Source: Artocarpus heterophyllus (lineage: Eukaryota; Streptophyta; Magnoliopsida; Rosales; Moraceae). From it: DNA of 64,000 nucleotides. The stretch lies in NCBI GenBank assembly GCA_025403435.1, contig CM046330.1, positions 21,660,239-21,724,238 on the forward strand. Direction: 5' to 3'. Numbering within the stretch: position 1 is the first letter of the stretch; every line of letters begins with the position of its first letter. A model generated the notes under the pieces. The model worked only from the letters and a program-made list of their open reading frames with translations. It searched no databases and was not told the DNA's origin. The translations under genes and the position numbers were made by a program. Of this stretch, positions 40,638-51,218 are shown in pieces.

Positions 40638-41279
40638 TGTTGATGCTTACCATAATATGGCAGCGGATCAACACTATATGCAGTTGCGCATGGTGGATAG
40701 CTCTTCCATGCTCGTCTCTGCCTGTTCAGGTGGACCTACAACAAGAGGAGGGACGCTTTGGAGGCAAGAAGGGAATGGGTTAGTCAATAGACAAGGGCTC
40801 TCCGACGCTCAAGGTAAGCGTTGCTCGGCAGAGAACGAGAGTTGGTTAGTTGGGAAGGAGCATGCTTGCCTGAATGCAATAAATGCACTCTATTTATAGG
40901 TTGCTACTCAAATCGGGTGTTAGGTGGGTTTTACCCACAACCTGTGTGTCACAGCAAGGTCTGTCAGGTGTCAGGGGATAAGTGTCATGACCTTCGTCGG
41001 TGGATTAGTCTCCATTCGATGACAAGATGTCCACCATTTGTTGGCCAGTGAAGGTGAATAGCAGTCTGTTTGCGAGTTAAAGAAATCTGACCCAAGCTGG
41101 TGTCTAATATGAGGAGGTGACCATTCATGCCGCGGCCTAGAGGGCTCTAAAAAGCACCTCGGACAAACGATCTGAGCTTATCGGTATTGATTATTCGCTC
41201 CCAGGAGCACTTGCCAAGCATAGTTGCCGACCACCAAGGGGAGGGCTCCTCGGCAATGGCACCGAGCTCACCCCCAACA
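40638..41279 (-). repeat. Tat 3' LTR
   Basis: 642 bp, plus-strand ends TGTTGATGCTTACC and CACCCCCAACA. The adjacent minus-strand polypurine tract AATTGGGGGGCTAC (41280-41293) marks this as the 3' LTR. Confidence 0.9.
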
Positions 41280-41503
41280 GTAGCCCCCCAATTCACCTAG
41301 TCGGTGCTCGGCCGAGTGGACTATGCCGGGAGAGTGAGGTCGGCTTAGAAAGAAGCTCAAGCGATGTCCCGAGGCAACAGAAGATCGAAGAATACACGTC
41401 AATGCTTGAGGGACACATGTTGACACGCGATTGGTCCCTCGCCTGACAGGGAAAATCATTGCGCCCTTTCATTTTTTGTGCCTGAGTTTCACACCTGAGG
41501 CAG

Positions 41504-41513
41504 CTATAAATAG
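41504..41513 (+). promoter_or_regulatory. TATA box of the antisense gene in the Tat element
   Basis: CTATAAATAGGG on the plus strand, about 185 bp before the putative start region of the antisense gene and inside the retroelement, outside its LTR. It fits the plant TATA consensus closely and is followed by a CT/AC-rich leader. Confidence 0.7.
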
Positions 41514-41534
41514 GGCTTTACTCCCTGTTATTCT

Positions 41535-44274
41535 CACGAGTGACCAAGGCAACACTTCGCGACTTCTGAGTTTTCACTGTCAAGCTGTAGTTGACAAACC
41601 GAGAACTTTTCTTTCCTGAGCTTCAACAACCCAATCAGGTAATTTCCCAAGAAGTGTATGAAAACATAAGTGACCTTCTTAACTCCCAGAATGTAAATAT
41701 TTCCTGTCGGACAGTAGCACCGAAACTGAAGAGTCGTCCTCCGTAGAGGTTGTCATAGAAGGATTATCATTGGTGCAGGACAGAGCAGGCCGACAGGCCA
41801 AAATACTAAGAGTCGACATCGAGACGGTACCCGAGCAAGAGTTCCTTGATATACTGGACAAGAGGTGCTTGGTGAGACTGTGTAGGGGTGAGGATCCCTA
41901 CATCAGGGCAGCCACCACTAGTACATCTTGATTAACTACACAAGAACGTGTCGGGCTAGAGGCAGTCGCTGATGTGCCAAGCACCTCCGGTCAAGATGCT
42001 GGGTTCCTAGTCCAAGACATGGGTCGGGTAACCATCGAGATCTCGGATGAGGAGTAGGTGGCTGAGGAAGCAAAGCTCGAGGGGAGCCCCTTCGAGGAGG
42101 AGGAGGCTGAAAGAGTTGTAGTCACCAGAGTTTGGGGGGTGATTGCTTATTGGGTATCCCGGCATAGTCAGACATCAACAACGGCCTACTCTAGCGTGAT
42201 GATATAGTTCCATCTCGAGGACCTACACCAAGAGTTCGGCATCCTAGACGACGTGGTCCTCATCGTGCCTGGAGAGGAAGATTCACCCCTAACCCTGCCC
42301 AAAGGGTGTATTACGCTATACGTAGAGTTCTTCAAGGTCGGGTTGTGCTTACCTTTTCACCTTTTCCTCCACCAAGCACTGAACGATCTTAATGTCTACC
42401 CTACCCAATTCACCTCGAACAGCTACAGGTTGTTGATTGGGATGTACATACTGTGGAGGTACCACCAAGTTACTAGGATGCCGTGGGAAGCCTTTAAGAA
42501 GGTATACAAAATGAAGAGGCTTCCTTGGCAATTCGGCTGGTACTACGTCATCGGTTTTAAAAAGAATTTCATCTTGGGCAACCCCAACTTGGACAAGCTT
42601 TAAACGTTTGAGTGGTTCTACGTCGAGAGAAACTAATTAACCTAGGCCGATGAGGTCGTCCCCAAGGATCAACGCGTTCTAAGGCCATTTGAGCAGGGGC
42701 ACGTCTGGTCTAAGAAGCCATGGATGCCAAGCAATATTATCAGCGCAGTGGAGGACTTGTTCGCCAAGCTAGAGTCCACAAGGCAGCAGTCGTTCCTACT
42801 CAGGAAAGAGACTCTTTCCCGTTATGGTTGGTCTAGGGAGTCCAACAAAAACAATCCCCTTTCCAACACCAGCCTGCCTAGTCGGCCGGGCAGGTGACCG
42901 TGGCGAGGCCAAGCACGGCTGATATCCTAGGGCCGAGCACCACTAGAACAGGGTGGCCGACGAGGGAGCCATCATCATCTAGTACCGAGGACTCATCGAG
43001 TGGCTCCTTTGACCTAGGGCCACCCGTAGGAGACGAGGACCTCGATGACGTTATACGGTTCCTATACCCGTCGGGCCAGCTCTGGATTAGTGGTGAGCTT
43101 CGAGTTTTTTTTTTTGCCGAGCTTACTTTGACTTGGGATATTTTCTTCATTCTTATTATAGAAATGTCTTCCCTTCTGACCACCCAAGAAGAGAGGCGAG
43201 CTCTCATGGAGCGTCTTTGTCGATCTAAGGGGAAGACTGTGGTCGGGTCCAAGTGGAAAAGGACCCCAAGATCGAAGCTACCATCAAGGTTTGTGTAGCC
43301 GCCGCGGATGGAGCAACCTCCCCAACCAGTCCAAGACGTTCCTCTACCTCCGCCAATCAGAGCGAGGGCTTCATCAAGCCGAGCTCAACCTCCCGCCGTC
43401 ACAAACCCCCGTGCTACCGCCCTCGGGCGATCCTTCGAGGAGGCATCAGAATACCTGCCAACATATGTCGAGGTTTTTCCTGAAGAGTCATTCTTGGAGA
43501 ACCACTGAGGAGAGGACTACGAGGGCTTGTCCTGCATTGCCTTATGCTCTACCGCCAAGGTGAGCAAAACTTGCACCAAGCCCCATTTAACTTTTAACAT
43601 TTTTCGTGTTCTAACCTTCATTTTTTGAAAAGGAGAGGTATAAGAAAACTGTACTCGAGAAGGACGAGGTCGATAAGGAGCTCAATGCCAAGAACGTCGA
43701 GCTTGACCAAATCAAGGAGGCTCTTTCTCAGGCCGAGGACGAGGCCAAGAAGGCTAAGGACGATGTCGAGCAGGCTAAGGCAGAGACAGAGTAGGCGAGG
43801 GAGGTGGACCAAGGGGCAAGGAATGAGGCTGACCAGTCCCGAGATGAGGTCAACCACCTTAGTGAACAGCTGCGTGCCTCCCAGGCCGAGCACTAGTGAT
43901 TCTTGATGGAGGAATTACCAAGCCGCCTAGCCGAGGCTGTCAAGGAGTTCAAGTTGTCCCCAGAGTACGCTGATTATTACTACTTTGGGATGACCAACCT
44001 TCGAGACTACATTATTAAAAAACATCTTAAGGCGGTCATCTTCAATTGGTCCCTCATTGTCGAGCTGGAGCATGGCGAGGTGCAACAGCCCGAGCAGGAG
44101 GACATTGTCGAGGCTAATAGCAAAGATAAGGGAGACAACCAGGGCTGCAACGGTGGTGACGATAATGCCAAGGACTGGGCCCAGGCTTAATTCTTGGTTT
44201 TTTCCTTCTTTTTTCTCCACCGGGCTCAAAAGTTGTCCAGTTATTCGTACCTCCCCACCACTTTCATTAATAAA
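41535..44274 (+). pseudogene. Antisense extra gene of the Tat element (gypsy-type Transposase_28-like)
   Basis: A plus-strand gene opposite to gag-pol. After the TATA box, GT-AG introns are visible at 41639-41689 (leader), 43093-43161 and 43560-43632. One frame runs from about 41700: an acidic Ser/Glu-rich start, then a globular region at 42250-42600 (VPGEEDSPLTLPKG, FFKVGLCLPFHLFLHQAL, NSYRLLIGMYILWRYH, then RLPWQFGWYYV) that resembles the Pfam 'putative gypsy-type transposon' family (PF04195, from memory). The last exon (43633-44190) encodes a long charged coiled coil and an acidic tail. An AATAAA lies at 44269-44274, about 80 bp after the stop. Several in-frame stops (TGA near 41928, TAG near 42055 and 42208, TAA at 42601, TAG near 43795) and one or two frameshifts disable it; the start codon region reads ATG-TAA. 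Function is unknown. Confidence 0.7.
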
Positions 44275-45080
44275 ACTCTCTTTCTTCTGAGTTCATTAAT
44301 TCTCAGAATTTTCATTTCTAGTTTAAATTCAAAGTTTCCCAAGTGCGATAGGTTTTTCACTTTTAGGTTGAATGCTCCTCAGGAATTATGGGTTAAGAGC
44401 TCCTCGGGATTAAAGTTTGGTCTTCATTTCTTCGAGTTAAATTTGTTCTTCATTTCTTCAAGTTAAATCTTTCTCGAGAGAGAATTGAGTAAAAAAATCA
44501 CCCAAGTTGGGTGTTCCTCAAGAACAAACATTTTGGAAATGAATTCTAAACTCGTGGTTTCCCAATTCCATTCTCGCCGAGTTTAGTGTCTCAAAAACAA
44601 AACGTCTTACTTTTTCAAGTTGAATGTTCTTCGAGAACGAACTTCCTCAGAAGGAGTCGATAAGTGTTTACCAAGTTGAGCCAAGCAGGGAATGTCTATT
44701 TTTTGGTTGGGCAAAGCACAACGGCGTGTGGTACCCTATTCCCTGTCACCCCCTTGGACTTGCTTAAGTTCATTTGAACTTTTGCAGGTCCAATGTTGGT
44801 CGCGCATAGTCATGTTAAGGCGACTTTGTTCGGGTGGTCTGTGTGGTGATGGACTTGAGGTTGGCATTATGCCAACTAGCCCTCTAGTCCGATTAGTTGG
44901 GATGACTCTCCTTCTTTAGGAGTTAGTGTCAGGTCCGCTAGACTAGAGTCATGGCACCCCTCTTCGGGGTCGTATCTTCCTTAACGCACATTGCTTAGTG
45001 GAACCGTGTAGGAATTAAAATTTTCATTAATGTGTATATTTACATTCTAGCCTTGTTTGGCAGGTCTAGTTACAAAAGAA
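44275..45080. other. Tat element spacer between antisense gene and integrase
   Basis: Contains repeated phrases around 'ttcctcgagaac' and 'ttcttcaagttaaat' (44340-44660) but no recognisable domain. It separates two convergent transcription units. Confidence 0.5.
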
Positions 45081-46160
45081 TGTAGCCAAGGGTCAAAAAG
45101 GTTTCTAGCTCTAGTTAGCAAAAGAATTTTTTCAGAAGCTCGGTGTTCCAAGGATGAGCAAGGGAGCTGCCTTTCATGTCAAATAGCTTGTAGGTGCCTG
45201 GCTGGACAATTCCGATAACCTTGCATGGCCCGTCCCACTTTGGACCAAAGGATTCCAGTCTAGGCTGTTGAACATTGACCTTCTTTAGCACTAAATCTTC
45301 AACTTTGAAGCTCCTCGGTTAGACCCATTTGTTGTAATATAGTGCAATGACTTGATTTTGAGCTGTGTTATGGATCACAGACCTGTTCCCCCTCTCTTCG
45401 AGCAGATCAAGCTTGGACATCATGACCTCGACGTCTTGAATTTCTTTGTACTGCTCAACCTTGAAGCTTGGTAGCCTAACTTCTACCAAGATAACAGCTT
45501 CGGCCCCATAGACGAGGGAAAATGGAGTCTCTGTGGTTGCAGTCTGGGATGTTGTTCGATAAGCCCAAAGAACCTTTACGAGCTCGTCGATCAAAGCACC
45601 TTTGAGGTCCTCGAGTTTTTTCTTCAGGTTGTCTTTGATCATCTTATTGATGGCTTCAACCTGCCTATTGCTTTAAGGGTAGCTCAGAGAGGAGAAGACC
45701 TTCTTAATATTGAGCTGCTCACACAGGTGAAGGAGACTTAAGGATTTGAACTACTTTGCGTTGTCGGTCACAATGGTATGTGGGAACCCAAATGGACAAA
45801 TGATATTTTTCCATATAAAGTTAGTGCATTTGTCTTTGATCATGTTGGTGCATAACTCTACTTCCACCCACTTTGTGAGGTAGTCGATGGCCATAATGCA
45901 ATACTTAAATTGAGATAGGGCTTGAAGAAGGGGCTCGATAAGATCAAGGGCCCACTTGGCAAAAGGCCATGTTGATGTTACCGAGGTGAGTGGTTCGGCA
46001 TGGTGTCTAGGCACCTTCGTAAACTGTTGGCATTTAAAGCACTTCCGCACAAAGTTCTTGCAGTCTTGTTCCATGGTCGGCCAATAATATCATTGCCGAA
46101 GACATTTCTGGGCCAAGGATCGCCCCCCAGAGTGATTGCCACATAGCCCCTCATGGATAA
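45081..46160 (-). pseudogene. Tat integrase
   Basis: Integrase joins element DNA to the chromosome. On the minus strand: zinc-finger part with CFKCQQF (46074 onward), core FAKWALDLIEPL and IMAIDYLTKWVEVE (first Asp), FPHTIVTDNAK (second Asp) then a stop, KKKLEDLKGALIDELVKVLW and YRTTSQTATTETPFSLVYGA (45642-45480), and the C-terminal PKWDGPCKVI and KGSSLAHPWNTELLKKFF (45250-45119). At least two stops divide it. Confidence 0.88.
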
Positions 46161-47030
46161 TCTCTCGATGGGACCGACGTTAGCTCACTGTCGCCCAAGC
46201 CCAAGGGCAGCCGAGCAAGCGCATCGGCCTTGGAATTTTTGGATCTAGGGATCTGCTTAAATGAGTAAGATTTAAACTGCCCGACCAATGTCTTGACCTC
46301 TTGTAAATATGCAATCATGGATTCAGTTTGGGCTTGGAACACCCTAGTATCCTATTAGATGACGAGCATAGAGTTGCTGTGGATCGTTATGTTGCCTACC
46401 CTAAGGTCTCTGACAATTCTAAGTCTAGCCAGGAGCTCTTCATATTCAGCCTTATTATTAGAGGCCTTAAAGTCGAACCGAAGTGCGTAAATTGTCTTAT
46501 ATACATTCGGGCTAGTCAGGACCAGCCTGGCACCTGAGCCCTTAACATAGGAGGATCCATCCACAAAGAGTTTCTATTCTAACTTTAGCCTAGAGGCATA
46601 ATAACCTCCACTGCAGCTAGGACTGTTTGGGTCCTCGATGGGGGCTTTCTCGACTATTAGTGTGCTTTGCTCGGCATCAGTGTACTCAGCAATGAAGTTT
46701 ACAAGGGCTTGGGCCTTGATAGCCATCCTCAGGACAAAATGAATATCGTATTGACTGAGCTCGACCGACCATTTCACCATCCACCCTGATATTTTTGGGC
46801 TCTGGAGGACTTGTTGGAGGGGGAACTTCGTTGGGACTTGGATAGTGTGTCCTTGAAAATACGGCCGAAGTTTTCAAGCTGAAGTGACGAGGGCAAATGC
46901 GAGTTTTTTGACCGGGTGGTACCTCTCCTCGGCACCCTGTAACGCATGGCTTGTATAGTAGATGGGCTTCTGAACTCCATCTTCTTCTCAGACAAGGACT
47001 GAGCTAACAGCCTTTTCTGACACGACAAGA
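46151..47030 (-). pseudogene. Tat RNase H and connection region
   Basis: From the minus strand at 46780: MVKWSVELSQYDIHF, then the RNase H block MDGSSYVKGSGARLVL (46564), RFDFKASNNKAEYEELLARL and HSNSMLV, ending LVGQFKSYSFKQIPRSKNSK with ADALARL (46230). A stop and frameshifts separate the pieces. The catalytic D-E-D pattern is partly present (D in MDGSS, E in NNKAEYEELL, S in place of D in IHSNSM). Confidence 0.85.
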
Positions 47031-47289
47031 TAGGCGTACAAGACTTCTCTTAGCAAAGGTTTGGATAGGAGCAAGGGGTGGCTAAGTACCTCTTTAAATT
47101 TTGAAAGGCTTCCTCACACTCCCTGCTCCACTCAACCTCCTCTTGAGTGCTTGAAAAACAGGTGGCACTTGTCAATAGACTGGGAGACAAACCTGAAGAG
47201 GGTTGCTAGCATGCTTGTGAGCTTCTGCACCTCCTTGACTGTCCAAGGTGAATGCATGTCTATAACGGCTTGAGCTTTGACTGGGTTAA

Positions 47290-47985
47290 CCTTGATTCAT
47301 CTTTGGTCACATTTCGCTGGGTTGAGTTTCATTCCATATTCCCAGAGAATATCGAAGCTCTCTTGGAAATCGGCCATGTGCTCCGCTACTTGGATGGATT
47401 TAACTAACATGTTATCTACGCAAAATTTCATGGTTTTGTCGATTAGCTGGGCAAACATTTTGTTGACAAAGCGTTGGTAGATAGTGCCAGCATTCTTGAG
47501 TCCAAATGGCATAACTACATAGTAGTAAAGCCCTTAGTCGGTGACGAAGGTAGTTTTTATTTGATCTTCCTCGGCCATCCAGATCTGATTATAGCCGGAG
47601 TAATTGTCCAAGAAGCTTAGCAGCTCATGTCCGGCGGTTGCATCCACGAGCTTATCTATCCAAGGTAACGGAAAGCAGTCTTTGAGGTAGGCCTTGTTTA
47701 GGTCGGTATAGTCTATGCAAGCTCGCCATTTTCCTCTCGCCTTCTTGACAAGAACTACATTTGCCAAGCACTCTAGATATTTTACTTCTTGGATGAATCT
47801 AGCTTTTAGGGGCTTTTGGACTTCTTGATTAATGGCGGTATACTTTTTTGGGTTGAAGGCCCTTCCCTTTTGAATAACCAGCTTGTAGTTTGGTTGGACA
47901 TTAAGCCGATGATAGATAATGCTGGGATTGATGCCAAACATATCCTCGTGAGACCATGCGAACACATCCCGATACTCCATGAGGA
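47290..47985 (-). pseudogene. Tat reverse transcriptase with altered catalytic box
   Basis: Minus-strand blocks: EYRDVFAWSHEDMFGI (47980), VVLVKKARGKWRACIDYTDL, FPLPWIDKLVD, LSFLDNYSGYNQIWM, then a stop, and VVMPFGLKNAGTIYQRFVNK (47512). The box that should read YVDD or FVDD reads CVDN (plus 47405-47430): the second catalytic Asp is Asn. With the stop at about 47535 this domain is dead. Confidence 0.9.
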
Positions 47986-48149
47986 GCTTCTCTAGGTCAG
48001 GTCCGGATCTTAGGTTTCAGCTGAGAACCGAGTTGGACCATACGGTCAGGATGTGCTAGGGTCTAGGTTGAATGGCACTAGATACTCGATAGGGGTGGCT
48101 CTCACTTCCTCTTCAGGCATACGGGGGTCGAGGTCAGAGAGCATCTTAG

Positions 48150-48750
48150 GCATTTACTCAACTGAGAATTGTATTTCATCAACCTTATAAATAGCTGAGA
48201 CATTTAGTTGTTGAGCTGATGCAGCCTTCACACCATTAGCATAATAACTCAAGAATCCTTCTATTATGACCTGATTACTCCAACCCCATTGTTCGTTGGA
48301 AACTTCATGGCTAGGTGGTAGGTGAAGACCACTGCCTTCAATGCATTTAGCATCGGACGACCGATAATAATGTTGTATTGCGAGGGTTTGTTGACAATGA
48401 GGAAGTCGACAATGCGTGTCACCCAAGTAGCACCCTCACTCAAAGTGACCAGCAGGCCAGCCCTCCCAACTGCTCGGACGTATTCACTAGTGAAGCCGTA
48501 AAGTGGCGTATGGACCTAGATGAGGGTAGCATTGTTGATCTTCAACTTGTTGTATGCTTGCTTGAATAGGATATTAGCCGAGCTACCATTTTCGATCAGC
48601 ACTCTCTGAACTATGTTGTTGGTGATGTGGAGCTCACACACAAGGGCATCATTGTGTAGGTGGATTAGCTTATTTGCCTCTTCCTCTGTAAATGTGATCG
48701 TCACATCTTGCTGGTGGTAGATTTTGTTGACGTGCTCGGACATGTTAATG
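48150..48750 (-). pseudogene. Tat protease region
   Basis: From 48743 on the minus strand: VTITFTEEEANKLIHLHNDA, then RVLIENGSSANILF, the position where Tat elements carry (D/T)NGSS. Here the catalytic Asp is Glu. A further open stretch continues to 48154. The upstream junction to gag (48.75-49.1 kb) holds zinc-finger-like fragments without a clear motif. Confidence 0.75.
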
Positions 48751-49099
48751 AGCTCGCCTCTCTCGACCAGCCGAGCTTCCCAGACATAAGCCCATCGTCC
48801 ACTTGATGTGTCCCTGGTAACTAGCCCTCTAAAGATTGTGTGAACAATATTTGGAGGTTAGGGGTGTTCCCATCATCATGGCGTGGACGGTTTGTCGTAT
48901 CTCGAACCGGTTAGTTGTTTCTTCCAGCTGTAGGGCCCAGGGTTAAGACTCGCTCTACGAACTCGCGCAAGTGCCTGTCTCAGACTAGCCTCTCGATCTG
49001 GTCCTTGAGTTGGATACAGTCATGGGTGTTATGTCCCACGTCTTTTTGAAAGTTGTAGTACTTGTTTTGGTCTCTCTTTGCCTTACTGCCCTTGAGCTT

Positions 49100-50340
49100 G
49101 GGCGGATTGACTAGTAGATTCCTTCCGTTCACCTAGGCGAGGATCTCATCAATACTTGCGACCAGAGGCGTATAACTTTGGAATTTTTCAGTCGGCACTT
49201 GTGGCTTCTCGGTCTTCTTGTCCTTCCTTTGCTTCTTGTTTTGCTCGGTGCTTTGCTGCGAAGGTGTTGTCTTCTGTTTCTTCTCCTTTTTAGTGCTGCT
49301 ACTGCTACCTTCTTCCCAGCGGCTCTTCATATATTCAGCCACATTGGCATACCTTTGTGCGTAGCCGAGCATCTAAGAAAATGTGCTCAGTTGCTCAATG
49401 GCCAACAACCAAGTCAGCTTTTTGTCCTAGAGACCCCCCACCGAAGGCATTCTTCAGAGTCTCATCTTCGACATGCTTAACCTCGAGCGCTGCCCAGGTA
49501 AACTGATTAATGTAATCTCTAACGTTACCATCCCCCTGCTTAACTGCATAAAGGTAAGTTATTTCTTTTCTTCTTGTCTTTGTCCTAGAAAAGGCTATCA
49601 AGAAGGCGTTAGAGAACTGTTGGAAAAAATAATTGAGGCTGGTTCTAGGCGCCGGAACCATTGTCGAGTTGGTCTGGTTAGGGTTAAGGAAAAGGCCTTG
49701 CATATGGCTGCATAGCTAGCGTTCTGTAAAAGCATGTGTCCTCAGTACAATTTGACATGCTCGTCAGTGTCAGCGGTTCCATCATAAGCCTTGATTTGTA
49801 GGACTTTAAACTTTGACGGCATAGGGGCTCGCATGATGGCATTGGTGAACGGCGGATCTAAGGTGCTGACATCATCCAAACCGAAACGGTTTTTACAGAT
49901 TTCGTTGATTTGGTGCTGCAACTCATGGAGCTGGCAGCTGTTGGTATCTTTCGGTAGTTCCACCCTATAGGGTGCTCTGCCCTCAACCCTGTCACTAGCC
50001 CCGGGGTGGCGACCTTGCTGAGCTTCCTCCTGACGCTTGAGCCAATCAAAAATGGAAGCTCGAGAGCCTTATGGTGATGGAGCACATGCCCCTTGTAGGC
50101 TGAGCTGTCCTTCTCGGACAAGTCTGTTGTTAGCCGAGATGCCATGTGTGGATCTTCTAGAGTACTCGGAGTCAACTTCACTGAGGTCGGTGACTCCCTG
50201 TCCTGCTTGACCCCCAGCCTGGTCAACCGGGGTTGGGGGGAGGGGAACTGGAGCCGGCTGGAGGTGTGTTTGCTATATGAGCTGCTAGGTAAGTATTCGA
50301 ACAACATTTGTCAATTCTAGAATAGGGTCTTAGCCAACTG
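49100..50340 (-). pseudogene. Tat gag
   Basis: Minus-strand blocks in order: LTRLG...; then NRFGLDDVSTLDPPFTNAIM, PSKFKVLQIKAYDGTADTDE (49963-49742), LSNAFLIAFSRTKTRRKEIT, AVKQGDGNVRDYINQFTWAA (49703 onward), and the Lys-rich SSSSTKKEKKQKTTPSQQS stretch (49372-49133). This is the standard Tat capsid order. Stops and frameshifts separate the blocks. Confidence 0.85.
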
Positions 50341-50557
50341 GGTCATGCACTTGTTCGGCCCTCGCCGTGCTTCCCTGGCCGCTAGAACAAGATCTCGTAG
50401 CTTAGGGGCGACCTCTGGGTCTGGCCGGATTTTGGTTTCAGTTTTGGGCTTTCTCCTGACCCCTCATGTCAGGCACCCTCATCCCGGGTGTTGTCTCGAG
50501 TTACCATCTCAAATCATGGGCTTGTTATGGCTAGAAATTTCAAGTGAAGGCATAGGC

Positions 50558-50578
50558 ACCATCCTTCTAGTGCCAAAA
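50558..50578 (-). other. Tat primer-binding region
   Basis: Directly inside the 5' LTR the minus strand reads CGTTTTGGCACTAGAAGGAT. Tat-lineage elements often have TGGCGCTAGAAGGA here, so this is a likely primer site with one or two changes. The tRNA identity is not certain. Confidence 0.6.
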
Positions 50579-51218
50579 CGTTGATGCTTACTGTAATATG
50601 GAGGCGGATCAATACCACATATGGCTGCGCATGGTGGATAGCTCTTCCCTACTGGGCTCTACCTGTTGGGGTGGAGCTACAACAAGAGGAGGGACACTTC
50701 AAAGGCAAGAAGGGAACAGATTAGTCAATAGACAAGGGCTCTCCGATGCTTAAGGCAGGCATTGCTTAGCAGAGAACGGGAGCTGGTTAGTTGGGAAGGA
50801 GCATGCTTACCTAAATGCAATAGATACACTCTATTTATAAGTTGCTACTCGAACCGGGTGTTAGGTGGGTTATATCACAACCCGTCTGTTACATCAAGGC
50901 CTATCAAGTGTCAAGGGACAAGTGTCATGACCTTCGCTAGTGGATTAGTCTCCATTCAATAGCGAGATCTCTACCATTTGTTGGCCAGTGAAGGCGAGTA
51001 GCAGCCTGCTTGCAAGTTAAAGAAATCTGACCCGAGCTGGTGTCAGACCCTAGGAGGTGACCATTCATGCCGCGGCCTAAAAGGCCCTGAAAAGCACCTC
51101 GGATAGATGATCCGAGCTTATCGGGATTGATTATTCGCTCCCAGCAGCTCTTACCGAGCGTAGCTGCTGACCACCGGGAGGAAGGCTCCACGGCGATGGT
51201 GCCAGCTCACCCCCAACA
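50579..51218 (-). repeat. Tat 5' LTR
   Basis: 640 bp, aligned end to end with 40638-41279; the terminal TG is CG here. It contains TACACTCTATTTATAAG (TATA region of the minus-strand promoter, plus near 50825-50840). Confidence 0.9.

Larger units (their letters stand above)
40638..51218 (-). mobile_element. Tat-type Ty3/gypsy retrotransposon with an antisense extra gene
   Basis: LTRs at 40638-41279 (3') and 50579-51218 (5') are flanked by perfect duplications AAATT (40633-40637 and 51219-51223). Internal genes on the minus strand run gag (about 50.3-49.1 kb), protease (48.7), reverse transcriptase (48.0-47.3), RNase H (47.0-46.15) and integrase (46.1-45.1). The remaining 3.8 kb next to the 3' LTR carries a gene in the opposite direction, an arrangement known from the Tat lineage. 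All frames are broken and key catalytic residues are changed. A 1.38-kb block spanning most of the right LTR was later duplicated to the right. Confidence 0.9.

Noticed and set aside
41786..41805. GCCGACAGGCC in the antisense gene as another dyad unit.
   Set aside because: A single, poorly matching occurrence inside coding-like sequence, not part of a cluster.
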